From Epilithonimonas xixisoli (GTDB taxonomy: Bacteria; Bacteroidota; Bacteroidia; Flavobacteriales; Weeksellaceae), in the NCBI RefSeq assembly GCF_004365655.1, contig NZ_SOEO01000001.1, forward strand, positions 744,001 to 808,000: a stretch of DNA of 64,000 nucleotides, written 5' to 3'. Positions within the stretch are counted from its first letter, which is position 1. Each line of letters starts with the position of its first letter. A program made the translations under genes and the position numbers. Below, in pieces: positions 36,490 through 44,663 of the stretch. The notes beneath the pieces are model-generated. The model ran no database searches and was not told the DNA's origin. It saw only the letters and a list, made by a program, of their open reading frames with translations.

Positions 36490-37164
36490 TCAATCCGTAA
36501 AAAACTGTTTCCCCTTCAAACTAACAATCACAACCCCATTTTTCCCTTTCGCTCCATATTTGGAAGTAGCGTCTTTACCTTTTAAAACTTTGATATCCTT
36601 AATGTTCTTCGAATCAATCTGCTGAAATTGTTTATTTGTAATAATTTTTCCATCTGCAACGTATAATGGTAGATTCTTTTCGTTGATGGATAAAGGCGCT
36701 CCAGTTCTGAAATGTTGCGTATTTGGATTCTGTCTATCAGCATCAGATATTGCGATCTTACCAAGTCTAAAGGGTGTATTCTGGTCTCTTTTAACAGGTT
36801 CTTTAGGAACTTGCACCTGAACGACTTCGCCAGTAATCTTGGTTGGAGAACTCGTTTTTACGGGCTGATTCACTTTCGGTTGCGTCTGTGCCGAGACTAT
36901 ACCTCCGGACGTGAGGACAAATCCAACGGCAAATTTTGCAAACAAGGAATTGATGAAAGAATAGCTGAGATTTCTGTCCAATTGATCCACTCGGAAACTG
37001 GCGCAGATGTTGGGGTTCTCGGAAAGATCTGTGATGATGTCCAGATCAGACGCGCTGGTGAAATCTCTCACACTTTTGGAACAGACTTGGCAGAATCTGC
37101 CTTTTTCCTCGGGCGTCATATTCGCCCAGTTTTCGTGACACGGTTTTGGGATGGTAACTTTCAT
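36490..37164 (-). CDS. Membrane protein with N-terminal Cys motif and TonB-plug-like end
   Basis: A 224-residue protein with three parts. Residues 1-45 carry KPCHENWANM and GRFCQVCSKSV, three Cys that could bind metal. One membrane helix (FAKFAVGFVLTSGGIVSA) follows at about 75-92. The last 60 residues (NLPLYVADGKIITNKQFQQ and IKDIKVLKGKDATSKYGAKG) look like a TonB-dependent-receptor plug module without a barrel. Orientation and function are unknown. The Cys part is, as I recall, shared by several Bacteroidota membrane proteins. Confidence 0.65.
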   Translation of the reverse strand: MKVTIPKPCHENWANMTPEEKGRFCQVCSKSVRDFTSASDLDIITDLSENPNICASFRVDQLDRNLSYSFINSLFAKFAVGFVLTSGGIVSAQTQPKVNQPVKTSSPTKITGEVVQVQVPKEPVKRDQNTPFRLGKIAISDADRQNPNTQHFRTGAPLSINEKNLPLYVADGKIITNKQFQQIDSKNIKDIKVLKGKDATSKYGAKGKNGVVIVSLKGKQFFTD

Positions 37165-37276
37165 AGCGGTGCATTTTTATAGTAAGATGCATTTTTAACT
37201 CCAAAGGTTGGAAATGACGTTGAAAATATTACCAATTAACCTTCAAAACTTGATGAAGTGCTGTCACAGAAAAGCC

Positions 37277-37978
37277 TCAATGGGAGATTCTGTACACATA
37301 GAGATTGACTTTGGCATTGGTAAGAAGTCCCAGATCCAATAAGCCATTGGAGTTAAGCGCAAAGGTCAAAGAGTCGCCCGTATTGAGTTCTACAATAGAT
37401 TGGATGCTGGATGAGGTAACGGGAATGGAGGCGATTTCCAGAAACAAGATGGCAAGCCTGACTCCGTCAAAACTTTTTTCTTCCCAAAGAGAATTGTTTT
37501 TCAATAGCCCTAGTTTTTTCCCGCCGAGGAGTTCTACATTCACGCCGGATTCGAATTGTATTTCGTAATTTACCATATAGATTCCGGGTTTTGTAGCCGT
37601 GTAAACACCATTGTTAAATATTGCAGGATTTCCGAGTTTTGTGTCGGATGTGCCTGTGAGACTTAGTTTTTGCCAACCTCCCCCTAGATTTAGATTTAGC
37701 AAAGACCAATTTCCGGTTCTGGTGGCGTAGTATGCTGTATTTCTTTGTGAAAGATAGTTGCTGCTCACCTCCTTGATAGCGCCATCGCCAGCTACAGAGT
37801 TGTCTCTTATGAGAAAAGAATGATCTGGGTTGATGGTTTCTACATTCGCAACGGTTCTTATGGTGAGATCACCGTTGATGTCCAGTGTAGATTTAGGATT
37901 GTCTGTATTGATGCCGACTTGTGCACGTGTGATGGTGGCCAATAGAATCAAACCAAAAAAATAGAATTGCTTTTTCAT
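37277..37978 (-). CDS. Exported repeat-stalk-type surface protein (QVGINT family)
   Basis: A 233-residue exported protein with a signal peptide ending TRAQ, then VGINTDNPKSTLDINGDLTI. This start is typical of Bacteroidota surface proteins that resemble phage tail-fibre or C1q-like heads. The following domain is rich in beta-strands (GIYMVNYEIQFESG). It has a paralogue at 48089-48793 with the same head. No sorting domain was seen at the C-terminus. The function is unknown. Confidence 0.7.
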   Translation of the reverse strand: MKKQFYFFGLILLATITRAQVGINTDNPKSTLDINGDLTIRTVANVETINPDHSFLIRDNSVAGDGAIKEVSSNYLSQRNTAYYATRTGNWSLLNLNLGGGWQKLSLTGTSDTKLGNPAIFNNGVYTATKPGIYMVNYEIQFESGVNVELLGGKKLGLLKNNSLWEEKSFDGVRLAILFLEIASIPVTSSSIQSIVELNTGDSLTFALNSNGLLDLGLLTNAKVNLYVYRISH

Positions 37979-38211
37979 AATCTGTAGTTTTTCGAATTAA
38001 TATGAGCTTGCCAGGATATATTGATTAAAACAAATTTCTGATCTTGCTTGTACGACTTTATCGATCCTTTTTTACGAAGACTTGGTTCAATACGTTGTAC
38101 TTGCAAGGCAAAGTTTGCGAAAAAAAGCAAATGATAATTCCGTAGAAATACCGCATTTTATCATTAATGAAAAATACCTATTGCGTTGGCAATGAGTTGT
38201 GTTAATGAAAA

Positions 38212-38235
38212 AAAACCTGCTGGTATGCAGGTTTT
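38212..38235 (-). terminator. Terminator of the epimerase-like gene
   Basis: AAAACCTGC (38212-38220) pairs with GCAGGTTTT (38227-38235), and T runs follow on the minus strand. Confidence 0.85.
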
Positions 38236-38263
38236 GAGTTGTATAGATTTGAGTTTTACTATT

Positions 38264-39028
38264 CTAAAGATGGAAATATCTTGGGTCGGGATATTGGAAT
38301 TCAAAATCGAAATCTGCAATCAGTTTTGCGGGCGAGATGGTTCTGCCTATGGGAGTTCGTTCGCCAGAGTAGGAGAGTCCTTTTTGAGCGTTGATAACTT
38401 CCTCTTTGTTCGGATGGATGGGCGCTACGATGTTGTAAACCTGGGACTCGGAATTGTTGTCCAGCATTTTTTCCACCGCGGAACAAATATCAGCGTAATG
38501 AATGTGGTTCACCAGCAAATCGAGATTCGAGATATTGTAATTCTTGAGAAGCCTTTGGTCGCCCATCAAGCCTGCTAATCTCAGAATATTGGTTTGGGGA
38601 AATTGTTCTAAAATGAAATTTTCACTTTCTACTTCCTGCGCCGGTTTGTCAGCTTCTGTGAAATTTTGTTCGGTCTCCGGATAGACGCCAGTGGAGCTGA
38701 GTAGGAACAGCTGACCTTTGTAATCGCCGAGGAAATTGAGAAGGTTTTGGCGTTTGTCATTCATCTGAATCTGTGCCCCTCGAAGTCCGGAAAACGGAAC
38801 GCTGATGATAATGGCGTCTAAGTCTTTTGCGACATCCCACGGTTTCATCTCAGGGTCTAGTTTGTCTGGAAAATTCACTAAAGTAGCGTGGTAGCCTTTG
38901 GCGCTGAGGTCTTTTGCTTTGGAAGGGGTGGTAGTGGTTGCGAAGATGTTGTATCGGTTGGATAGTCTTTCTGCGATGTGATTTCCAAGCCAGCCGAAGC
39001 CGATGATTCCTAGGTTTTTGTTCATCAT
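38264..39028 (-). CDS. NAD(P)-dependent epimerase/Rossmann protein
   Basis: A 254-residue protein with the dinucleotide-binding start LGIIGFGWLGNHIAERL. It keeps the Ser/Thr and Tyr-like region LFLLSSTGVYPE of extended SDR-type enzymes, but the catalytic YxxxK motif is not clear. It resembles YeeZ-like epimerase proteins. The substrate is unknown. The start is ATG 39028; a second Met one codon later is equally good. Confidence 0.75.
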   Translation of the reverse strand: MMNKNLGIIGFGWLGNHIAERLSNRYNIFATTTTPSKAKDLSAKGYHATLVNFPDKLDPEMKPWDVAKDLDAIIISVPFSGLRGAQIQMNDKRQNLLNFLGDYKGQLFLLSSTGVYPETEQNFTEADKPAQEVESENFILEQFPQTNILRLAGLMGDQRLLKNYNISNLDLLVNHIHYADICSAVEKMLDNNSESQVYNIVAPIHPNKEEVINAQKGLSYSGERTPIGRTISPAKLIADFDFEFQYPDPRYFHL

Positions 39029-39102
39029 TTTTTTATTTTATCTTAAAAGGAATTCACGAACCTTTCGTTTTCATTTGAATTTTAACTTTTTAGTGATTAA
39101 TA

Positions 39103-39363
39103 TTATTTAAAATTTTCTATAGTTTTATGTAAAGATTCTAGAACCTCTTTTTTGGTTTCATTGCTCCAAATTTTAGGATCTACGTATTGCGCAATAATTA
39201 GTAATTCTTCTGGCGTAAATCGCTTGTCTTTAAGCTTCTTGAAAAAAGTTGGTTTTTTGATTCCAGATTTTTCTATGATAAAGGATAATTTGACTGGAGA
39301 ATTTTTAAGAATTTCATCAATATTGTTTTGAATTTCGATGTATTTTTGGATTTCTGCTATCAT
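39103..39363 (-). CDS. Small HTH (XRE-like) regulator
   Basis: An 86-residue protein. The centre (VKLSFIIEKSGIKKPTFFKKLKDKRFTPEELLIIAQY) has the helix-turn-helix pattern of Cro/XRE proteins, with the recognition helix around PTFFKKLKD. No partner toxin is adjacent. The target is unknown. Confidence 0.65.
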   Translation of the reverse strand: MIAEIQKYIEIQNNIDEILKNSPVKLSFIIEKSGIKKPTFFKKLKDKRFTPEELLIIAQYVDPKIWSNETKKEVLESLHKTIENFK

Positions 39364-39429
39364 TATTTTATGTTTTGTGTCTCATTATGTGATACAAATT
39401 TAATAAAAATTTGACAACGATCGTGATAA

Positions 39430-40527
39430 TTAATGAGAGTTAATCTCTAAAGAATTTCTAAAAACCTCGAATTTAACTAATTCATATATTTTTTGCCAAT
39501 TTTCATCAAATAAATTTCCTTTTAATACAATTCTTCCATTCTTTAATTTATCAGAAATACTGGGACTTAATAAAAATTCATTTTTGTCTCCAATAAATAC
39601 TTTTTTGCCGACATTTTTTTCTGTGAATTTCACTAAAATGTTTTTACCATAATCATTCAAAAAAAGAGAAATGTAGAAAAGGTTGTCTTCATAAATTTCT
39701 TCATTTTTATGGCCTTCAAAATAAAATCCCTCGACAGAATTGATAAGCTTATTTTCCAGGTTATCAGATTTTCTAACAAAAAATAATTTTGAAAAAATAT
39801 CGAAATCTTTTCCTGGGTTTAATAGAAAAGTAACATTTCTTGAATCAAAACATTTAGACTTTTGGTAATAATCCAGAATAGGAATTGAAACATCTTTATA
39901 GATTAACAGATGGTTATTTTCCTTCTTCAAATAATTGTTTTTAACCAAATTGTTATTTTCATTCAAGAAGCAATGATGAATTTTTTCTAATTCTATTTCA
40001 TCAATTGCTTCGTGAAAAAACAATCGACTATTAAAGAAAATAGTTTTTGTTTTTTCTAAATTTTCTTTATTGATGAAGTTAATTGTAAATTGATTATAAT
40101 CGGTTTGGGTAATTTTAAAACCTCTAATTTCATTATCAATCAATATTTTTTCTAAAAATTCAGAATCAAAATTTACTTGAACTATTTTCTTATATAAGCT
40201 GAGTAAATTTCCATTTTGCATTTCGAAAGATAATGAATCTCGTTGTTTTTTCTCCAAATCGGATAAATTTCGCTTCTCTTTTTCACTAATTTTAAATTCA
40301 TTTTTTAAAACAGAATCTAAAATGTTGACATAATTATAATTCAAAGAATTTTGTGTAATAGAGTCTGCCTTCCTAAAAGCATTCAGAACAAATTCATTTT
40401 TTGCATTGTTTCTGATAAAGCTAGAAAGAAAATGTTTTTCATTGAACTTCAGTTTCAAAACATAATCTGTTTGGGAGAAAAAGAAATTGAAAATAAAAAA
40501 TGTGATTAAGAAATATATTTTTTTCAT
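39430..40527 (-). CDS. Hypothetical exported protein, 365 residues
   Basis: A Phe/Lys/Asn-rich protein with a signal peptide (MKKIYFLITFFIFNFFFSQ). No family was recognised. It has many charged residues (EKRNLSDLEKKQRD) in a likely helical part around 80-100, and strands later on. It is 9 bases after the hutU stop in the reverse order of transcription, so it may be transcribed from the hutU promoter. Confidence 0.6.
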   Translation of the reverse strand: MKKIYFLITFFIFNFFFSQTDYVLKLKFNEKHFLSSFIRNNAKNEFVLNAFRKADSITQNSLNYNYVNILDSVLKNEFKISEKEKRNLSDLEKKQRDSLSFEMQNGNLLSLYKKIVQVNFDSEFLEKILIDNEIRGFKITQTDYNQFTINFINKENLEKTKTIFFNSRLFFHEAIDEIELEKIHHCFLNENNNLVKNNYLKKENNHLLIYKDVSIPILDYYQKSKCFDSRNVTFLLNPGKDFDIFSKLFFVRKSDNLENKLINSVEGFYFEGHKNEEIYEDNLFYISLFLNDYGKNILVKFTEKNVGKKVFIGDKNEFLLSPSISDKLKNGRIVLKGNLFDENWQKIYELVKFEVFRNSLEINSH

Positions 40528-40536
40528 TTGTTAAAT

Positions 40537-42522
40537 TTAAAACAAACTCTCATCCACAAAATTCGGCAACGTCACCTTCAAATTCGGTTCAGCTTCCATT
40601 GCTCTTTTAATTGCGAAAACAGCACCTTCATTTCTTGCCCAGCTTCGTCGGGAAATTCCGTTGTTGACGTCCCAGAAAAGCATTGATTTTAATCTTCTGT
40701 CGGCATCATCGCTTCCATCGAGCAACATCCCGAAACCACCGTTGATGACTTCGCCCCAACCAACGCCACCACCGTTGTGAATACTCACCCAGGTCGCCCC
40801 ACGGAAACTGTCGCCAATCACATTGTGAATCGCCATATCTGCCGTAAATCTCGAGCCGTCATAAATATTGGAAGTCTCTCTGTAGGGCGAATCCGTACCC
40901 GAAACATCGTGATGGTCTCTTCCCAAAACCACCGCTCCGATTTCTCCGTTGGCAATGGCTTTGTTGAAGGCTTCAGCGATTTTCATTCTTCCTTCGGCAT
41001 CGGCATACAGAATTCTCGCTTGCGAACCAACGACCAGATTGTTTTCCTGAGCGCCCTTAATCCACGTGATATTGTCTTTCATCTGCTGTTGGATTTCTTC
41101 GGGCGATGTTTTAATCATTTCTTCTAAAACGGCACACGCAATATCATCGGTTTTCTGCAAATCTTCCGGTTTTCCGCTGGTACAAACCCAACGGAACGGC
41201 CCGAAACCGTAATCAAAACACATCGGTCCCATAATATCCTGAACGTAACTCGGGTATTTGAACTCCCTTCCAATCGTAGGATTTTCTGACATTACATCAG
41301 CTCCGGCTCTGGAGGCTTCGAGTAAAAAAGCATTTCCATAATCGAAGAAATAAGTTCCTTTTGCTGTATGTCTGTTGATGGCGGAAGCGTGTCTTCTCAA
41401 GGTTTCCTGAACTTTTTCTTTAAATAAATCAGGGTTTTCTGCCATCATCGTATTGGATTCCTCAAAGGTTTGCCCGACCGGATAATAACCGCCCGCCCAA
41501 GGATTGTGCAGTGAAGTCTGGTCTGAACCGATATCGATTCTTAAATTTTCTTCATCAAATTTCTCCCAGATATCGACGATGTTTCCAAGGTAAGCCAAAG
41601 AAACCGTTTCCTGATTTTCCTGAGCTTTTCTTACTCTTGCCACCAGTTCATCCAGATTTTCGTGGATTTCATTCACCCACTTCTGTTCGTGACGGATTTT
41701 GGTAATCTTTGGATTCACTTCTGCAATCACCGTAATACAGCCTGCGATATTTCCGGCTTTTGGCTGAGCGCCAGACATTCCGCCCAAACCTGAAGTGACA
41801 AATAATCCGCCTTTCGGTTCTTTATTGATTTTTCTAAAAGCATTCAAAACGGTAATCGTCGTTCCGTGCACAATTCCCTGCGGACCGATGTACATATAAG
41901 ATCCGGCCGTCATTTGTCCGTACTGCGAAACACCCAGCGCATTGAATTTTTCCCAATCATCCGGCTTGGAATAATTTGGAATCATCATTCCGTTTGTCAC
42001 TACGACTCTTGGCGCATCTTTGTGCGAAGGAAACAATCCCATCGGATGTCCGGAATACATTGTCAATGTCTGTTCGTCAGTCATTTCAGACAGGTATTTC
42101 ATCGTCAGAAGATACTGCGCCCAATTGCTGAACACCGCACCGTTTCCACCGTACGTAATCAATTCGTGCGGATGTTGCGCCACGGCATAATCCAGATTGT
42201 TCTGAATCATCAGCATAATCGCTTTTGCTTGTTCGGATTTCCCTGGATATTCGGCAATGTCTCTTGCTTTCATCTCATAGTCGGGACGGAAGCGATACAT
42301 ATAAATTCTGCCGTATTTTTCCAGTTCTTCCCGAAATTCAGGCAACAATTCTGCGTGGAATTTGGGTTCGAAATAACGTAAAGCGTTTTTCAGAGCAAGT
42401 TTTTTCTCTTCGTCTGATAGGATTTCTTTACGTTTCGGCGCGTGATTGATTTGGGTTTCGTATGGTTTTGGTTGAGGTAATTCGGAGGGAATACCTTGTT
42501 GGATTTGTTGTTGGAAAGTCAT
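40537..42522 (-). CDS. hutU: Urocanate hydratase
   Basis: A 661-residue urocanate hydratase, the second step of histidine degradation, with tightly bound NAD+. Family landmarks are MYSGHPMGLFPSH, TAGSYMYIGPQGIVHGT, VTSGLGGMSGAQPKAGNIAG, GSDQTSLHNPWAGGYYPVG and the late DHHDVSGTDSPYRETSNIYDGS. It is longer than the 550-residue form of E. coli-type relatives, as is usual for the Bacteroidota form. No hutH, hutI or hutG is seen in this window. Confidence 0.93.
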   Translation of the reverse strand: MTFQQQIQQGIPSELPQPKPYETQINHAPKRKEILSDEEKKLALKNALRYFEPKFHAELLPEFREELEKYGRIYMYRFRPDYEMKARDIAEYPGKSEQAKAIMLMIQNNLDYAVAQHPHELITYGGNGAVFSNWAQYLLTMKYLSEMTDEQTLTMYSGHPMGLFPSHKDAPRVVVTNGMMIPNYSKPDDWEKFNALGVSQYGQMTAGSYMYIGPQGIVHGTTITVLNAFRKINKEPKGGLFVTSGLGGMSGAQPKAGNIAGCITVIAEVNPKITKIRHEQKWVNEIHENLDELVARVRKAQENQETVSLAYLGNIVDIWEKFDEENLRIDIGSDQTSLHNPWAGGYYPVGQTFEESNTMMAENPDLFKEKVQETLRRHASAINRHTAKGTYFFDYGNAFLLEASRAGADVMSENPTIGREFKYPSYVQDIMGPMCFDYGFGPFRWVCTSGKPEDLQKTDDIACAVLEEMIKTSPEEIQQQMKDNITWIKGAQENNLVVGSQARILYADAEGRMKIAEAFNKAIANGEIGAVVLGRDHHDVSGTDSPYRETSNIYDGSRFTADMAIHNVIGDSFRGATWVSIHNGGGVGWGEVINGGFGMLLDGSDDADRRLKSMLFWDVNNGISRRSWARNEGAVFAIKRAMEAEPNLKVTLPNFVDESLF

Positions 42523-42953
42523 TACTTAGGTGATAGTTGTTGGTTGATAGTTGATGGCTTTTTTATGGTTTTAAAGATATTTAAAATGAAAAACATAAAA
42601 CCAAAAATTGTGAATGGAATTAGAATTCTATTTTCAGAATTATTAGAAAGTAAAATGTAGTTTAAAATAAATATAATGAAATGAACTATAGAATATAGAA
42701 AATCTGTAAATCTTCCAATCAGAAAAATGATAAAATAGCTTAAAAGATATATTGGATACGTAAAAAGGAAAAAAGAACCGGTATAAATTGGGTTTCTCAA
42801 AATTCCATCAATATCAATTCCTCCAAAATTAATAGTTTTATTGACACCATAAGTTCCCACGGCTCCTTTTGCTGATAAAAAGTAAAATATAATTAATAGT
42901 AAAAGCGGAGTTAGGAATAGAGAAAATAGATATTTTTTAAAAACTTTTTTCAT
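42522..42953 (-). CDS. Small integral membrane protein upstream of hutU
   Basis: A 143-residue protein with several hydrophobic helices (YLFSLFLTPLLLLIIFYFL, FFLFTYPIYLLSYFIIFLIG, FIIFILNYILL, FTIFGFMFFILNIF). Its stop touches the hutU ATG (TAATG). No family was recognised. The coupling with hutU suggests co-expression, but a link to histidine use is not shown. Confidence 0.65.
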   Translation of the reverse strand: MKKVFKKYLFSLFLTPLLLLIIFYFLSAKGAVGTYGVNKTINFGGIDIDGILRNPIYTGSFFLFTYPIYLLSYFIIFLIGRFTDFLYSIVHFIIFILNYILLSNNSENRILIPFTIFGFMFFILNIFKTIKKPSTINQQLSPK

Positions 42954-43021
42954 AATGAAGTTTCGATTTTCAAAGTTTTAAAGATATTCAATTTGAAAAA
43001 TATACAATAATGAATTGAGAA

Positions 43022-43643
43022 AAAATTCCCCTCCCTTGGAGGGGAGAAATTTGAAATTGTAAATTTCAGATTTAGGGGGTGGTCAATTATGCGGAATCAC
43101 CCCGTCTTCTCCCTTTGGTCGAATCCCCCATTTATAGGAGGAGAATTTTAGCATCTGTAATTTTCAATAATAAAATCCTCCAATTCTTTCATTACCAATG
43201 TCAAATTATTCTTCACATCAAAATCTGTAATTCTGAATATTTTCAATCCCAGAGATTCCAAATAAGTTTGTCTTATTCCATCATAAACTTGTTTTTCGTC
43301 GTGACTTGAACCATCGATTTCAATGATTAGTCCAAGCGTTTTTACATAAAAATCGACAATATAGTTTCCTATAATTCTTTGTCTGTCAAAATCGATGTCA
43401 TGAAATGTTCTTGCACGAACTTGGTTCCAGAAAAGAACTTCGCTTAGGATTCCGGCTTGGCGTTTTCCGCTTAATAATTTTTTTCAGGTGAGGATTGTAG
43501 GGTAGATGTTCTACGAAGTTTCTAAGGATGGGAATTCCGTTGATTTGGGTTAGGATTTCATTCATTTGTTTATGTTTTTTTGATTGACCACCCCGATAAT
43601 TTACCTTTGGTAAACCATCGAACTTCCAAAGGAGAGGAATTTT
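43022..43643. mobile_element. Putative DUF559-carrying element with terminal inverted repeats
   Basis: The two ends are imperfect inverted repeats: AAAATTCCCCTCCCTTGGA (43022-43040) and TCCAAAGGAGAGGAATTTT (43625-43643), 17 of 19 matching. A second inner pair is exact: GGGGTGGTCAAT (43076-43087) and ATTGACCACCCC (43583-43594). Between them lies only the DUF559 gene. A short palindrome CCCCTCC-CTT-GGAGGGG (43028-43044) sits in the left end. No target-site duplication is seen. The unit is 622 bases. Confidence 0.6.
43148..43565 (-). pseudogene. DUF559 endonuclease-like protein, frameshifted
   Basis: Read from ATG 43565, the frame starts MNEILTQINGIPILRNFVEH and breaks after PHLKK at a 7-base A run (43478-43484 on the plus strand). 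With six A it continues LLSGKRQAGILSEVLFWNQV and ends at 43148, giving 138 residues. The later part shows the DUF559/Vsr-like pattern: VDFYVKTLGLIIEIDGSSHD with the acidic residues D and E-x-D of a restriction-nuclease-like site, and FRITDFDVKNNL. The cause could be a mutation or a homopolymer sequencing error. Confidence 0.75.
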
Positions 43644-43699
43644 CTAATAGGATGTCAGAATCTAATTTAATAATTTTTCATATAACAATTCCTAAAACC

Positions 43700-43707
43700 T
43701 ATATTTG
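43700..43707 (+). promoter_or_regulatory. -7 box for the riboswitch-like leader
   Basis: TATATTTG matches TAnnTTTG. Transcription would start near 43714, at the beginning of the structured leader. The -33 element is weak. Confidence 0.5.
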
Positions 43708-43795
43708 CACCATCAAAAAAATGGGTGAATCGTGTGCAATCCACGAGCTGTCGCGCAACCGTGATTCATTTGAATGAGAAGTCGGATCCCCAAAA
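43708..43795 (+). promoter_or_regulatory. Cobalamin-riboswitch-like leader
   Basis: The core follows the B12 aptamer pattern: GGGTGAATC, GTGTGCAATCCAC, GAGCTGTCGCGCAACCGTGA (the conserved CTGTC..GCAAC.GTGA block) and GAGAAGTCGGATCCC (the AGTCxGGA-like block), with a hairpin ATTCATTTGAAT between. The 5' stem GCACCAT/ATGGGTG is imperfect. The leader is about 75 bases before the thioesterase ATG, with no B12-related gene in sight, so it could be a remnant. Confidence 0.6.
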
Positions 43796-43868
43796 ACTTT
43801 CGCGATTTGAAGTAGAAATTCAATTTTCTATTCATTTCAATGTTTAATATTAATTCTAAAAAAAAGAA

Positions 43869-44258
43869 ATGAATTACGAAACCCAAATTCAGGAATCAGA
43901 AACCCACGTTTTCAAAGTTGTTTTTCCTAATACAACCAATCATCACAACACAATGTTTGGCGGAAAAGTAATGGAAATGATGGATGAAGTGGCGTTTATG
44001 ACAGCAACAAGATTTGCCAGAAAATCATTCGTAACCGTGAGTTGTGACAGAATCGATTTCAAAAAACCAATTCCTGCTGATACTTTGGTTGAGTTGATTG
44101 GGAAAGTAAAATATGTGGGCAACACCAGCGTAAAAGTGAATGTCGAGATTTTTGTAGAAGAAATGTACAGAGATGTTCGTGAGAAAGCCGTTTCCGGGGA
44201 TTTTACCTTGGTTGCAATTGATGAAAATAAAAAGCCGTCAAGAATTTTTGAAAACTAA
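43869..44258 (+). CDS. Acyl-CoA thioesterase (hot-dog fold)
   Basis: A 129-residue single hot-dog-domain thioesterase of the YciA/BACH type. The landmark is NHHNTMFGGKVMEMMDEVAFMTATRFA, with the Asn/Gly-Gly and the catalytic-side Asp in MMDE, and then SCDRIDFKKPIPADTLVEL. It should hydrolyse acyl-CoA. It follows a cobalamin-riboswitch-like leader, an unusual setting. A bidirectional terminator follows. Confidence 0.9.
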   Translation: MNYETQIQESETHVFKVVFPNTTNHHNTMFGGKVMEMMDEVAFMTATRFARKSFVTVSCDRIDFKKPIPADTLVELIGKVKYVGNTSVKVNVEIFVEEMYRDVREKAVSGDFTLVAIDENKKPSRIFEN

Positions 44259-44266
44259 AAACAAGA

Positions 44267-44297
44267 AAGCTTACCGATTTGGTAAGCTTTAATTTTA
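44267..44297. terminator. Bidirectional terminator
   Basis: AAAGCTTACC (44267-44276) pairs with GGTAAGCTTT (44282-44291), followed by T-rich sequence. It lies between the convergent thioesterase and acidic-protein genes. Confidence 0.85.
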
Positions 44298-44594
44298 TTC
44301 TACGATGTCGTCGTTTTCTTCTTCGTGGTCATCTTCATTATCGCTGGTGCTGTAATAATTATTTTCTTCGTCTGGCAATTGATTGGTGACCTGCTCAAAA
44401 TTATCATCGTCTTCAGCGCCAGGAACGTCGAGTCCGAAAGGCATTTCGTCGTTAACTTGACTGGCATCTCGGATTGGATTTCCATCGCCATCCAGCGGAA
44501 TATGCTTTTCTCTGTTGAAAATATCTTCGCCGGGATTGTAATTCAAATCTTCCAAATTTCTGTCTTGCTCATCTTTATTATTTTGCGTAATCAT
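44295..44594 (-). CDS. Very acidic small protein
   Basis: A 99-residue protein with long runs of Asp, Glu and Asn (PGAEDDDNFEQV and the DDHEEENDD tail) and no hydrophobic core, so it is probably disordered. It starts MITQNNKDEQDRNLEDLNYN. Similar proteins exist in related genera as I recall, with no known function. It may bind cations or basic proteins. Confidence 0.65.
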   Translation of the reverse strand: MITQNNKDEQDRNLEDLNYNPGEDIFNREKHIPLDGDGNPIRDASQVNDEMPFGLDVPGAEDDDNFEQVTNQLPDEENNYYSTSDNEDDHEEENDDIVE

Positions 44595-44663
44595 AATAAT
44601 TTATTTTTTTGGTTAATGAATTACAGACAAATTTGATTCCAAGATTTCAATGTCAGAAGTTAA

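Noticed and set aside
39103-39363. Antitoxin of a toxin-antitoxin pair
   Set aside because: The HTH protein has no adjacent small toxin-like gene; the flanking genes are an epimerase-like protein and a 365-residue exported protein.
43022-43643. A standard insertion sequence
   Set aside because: There is no transposase and no target-site duplication; the enclosed gene is a DUF559 nuclease.
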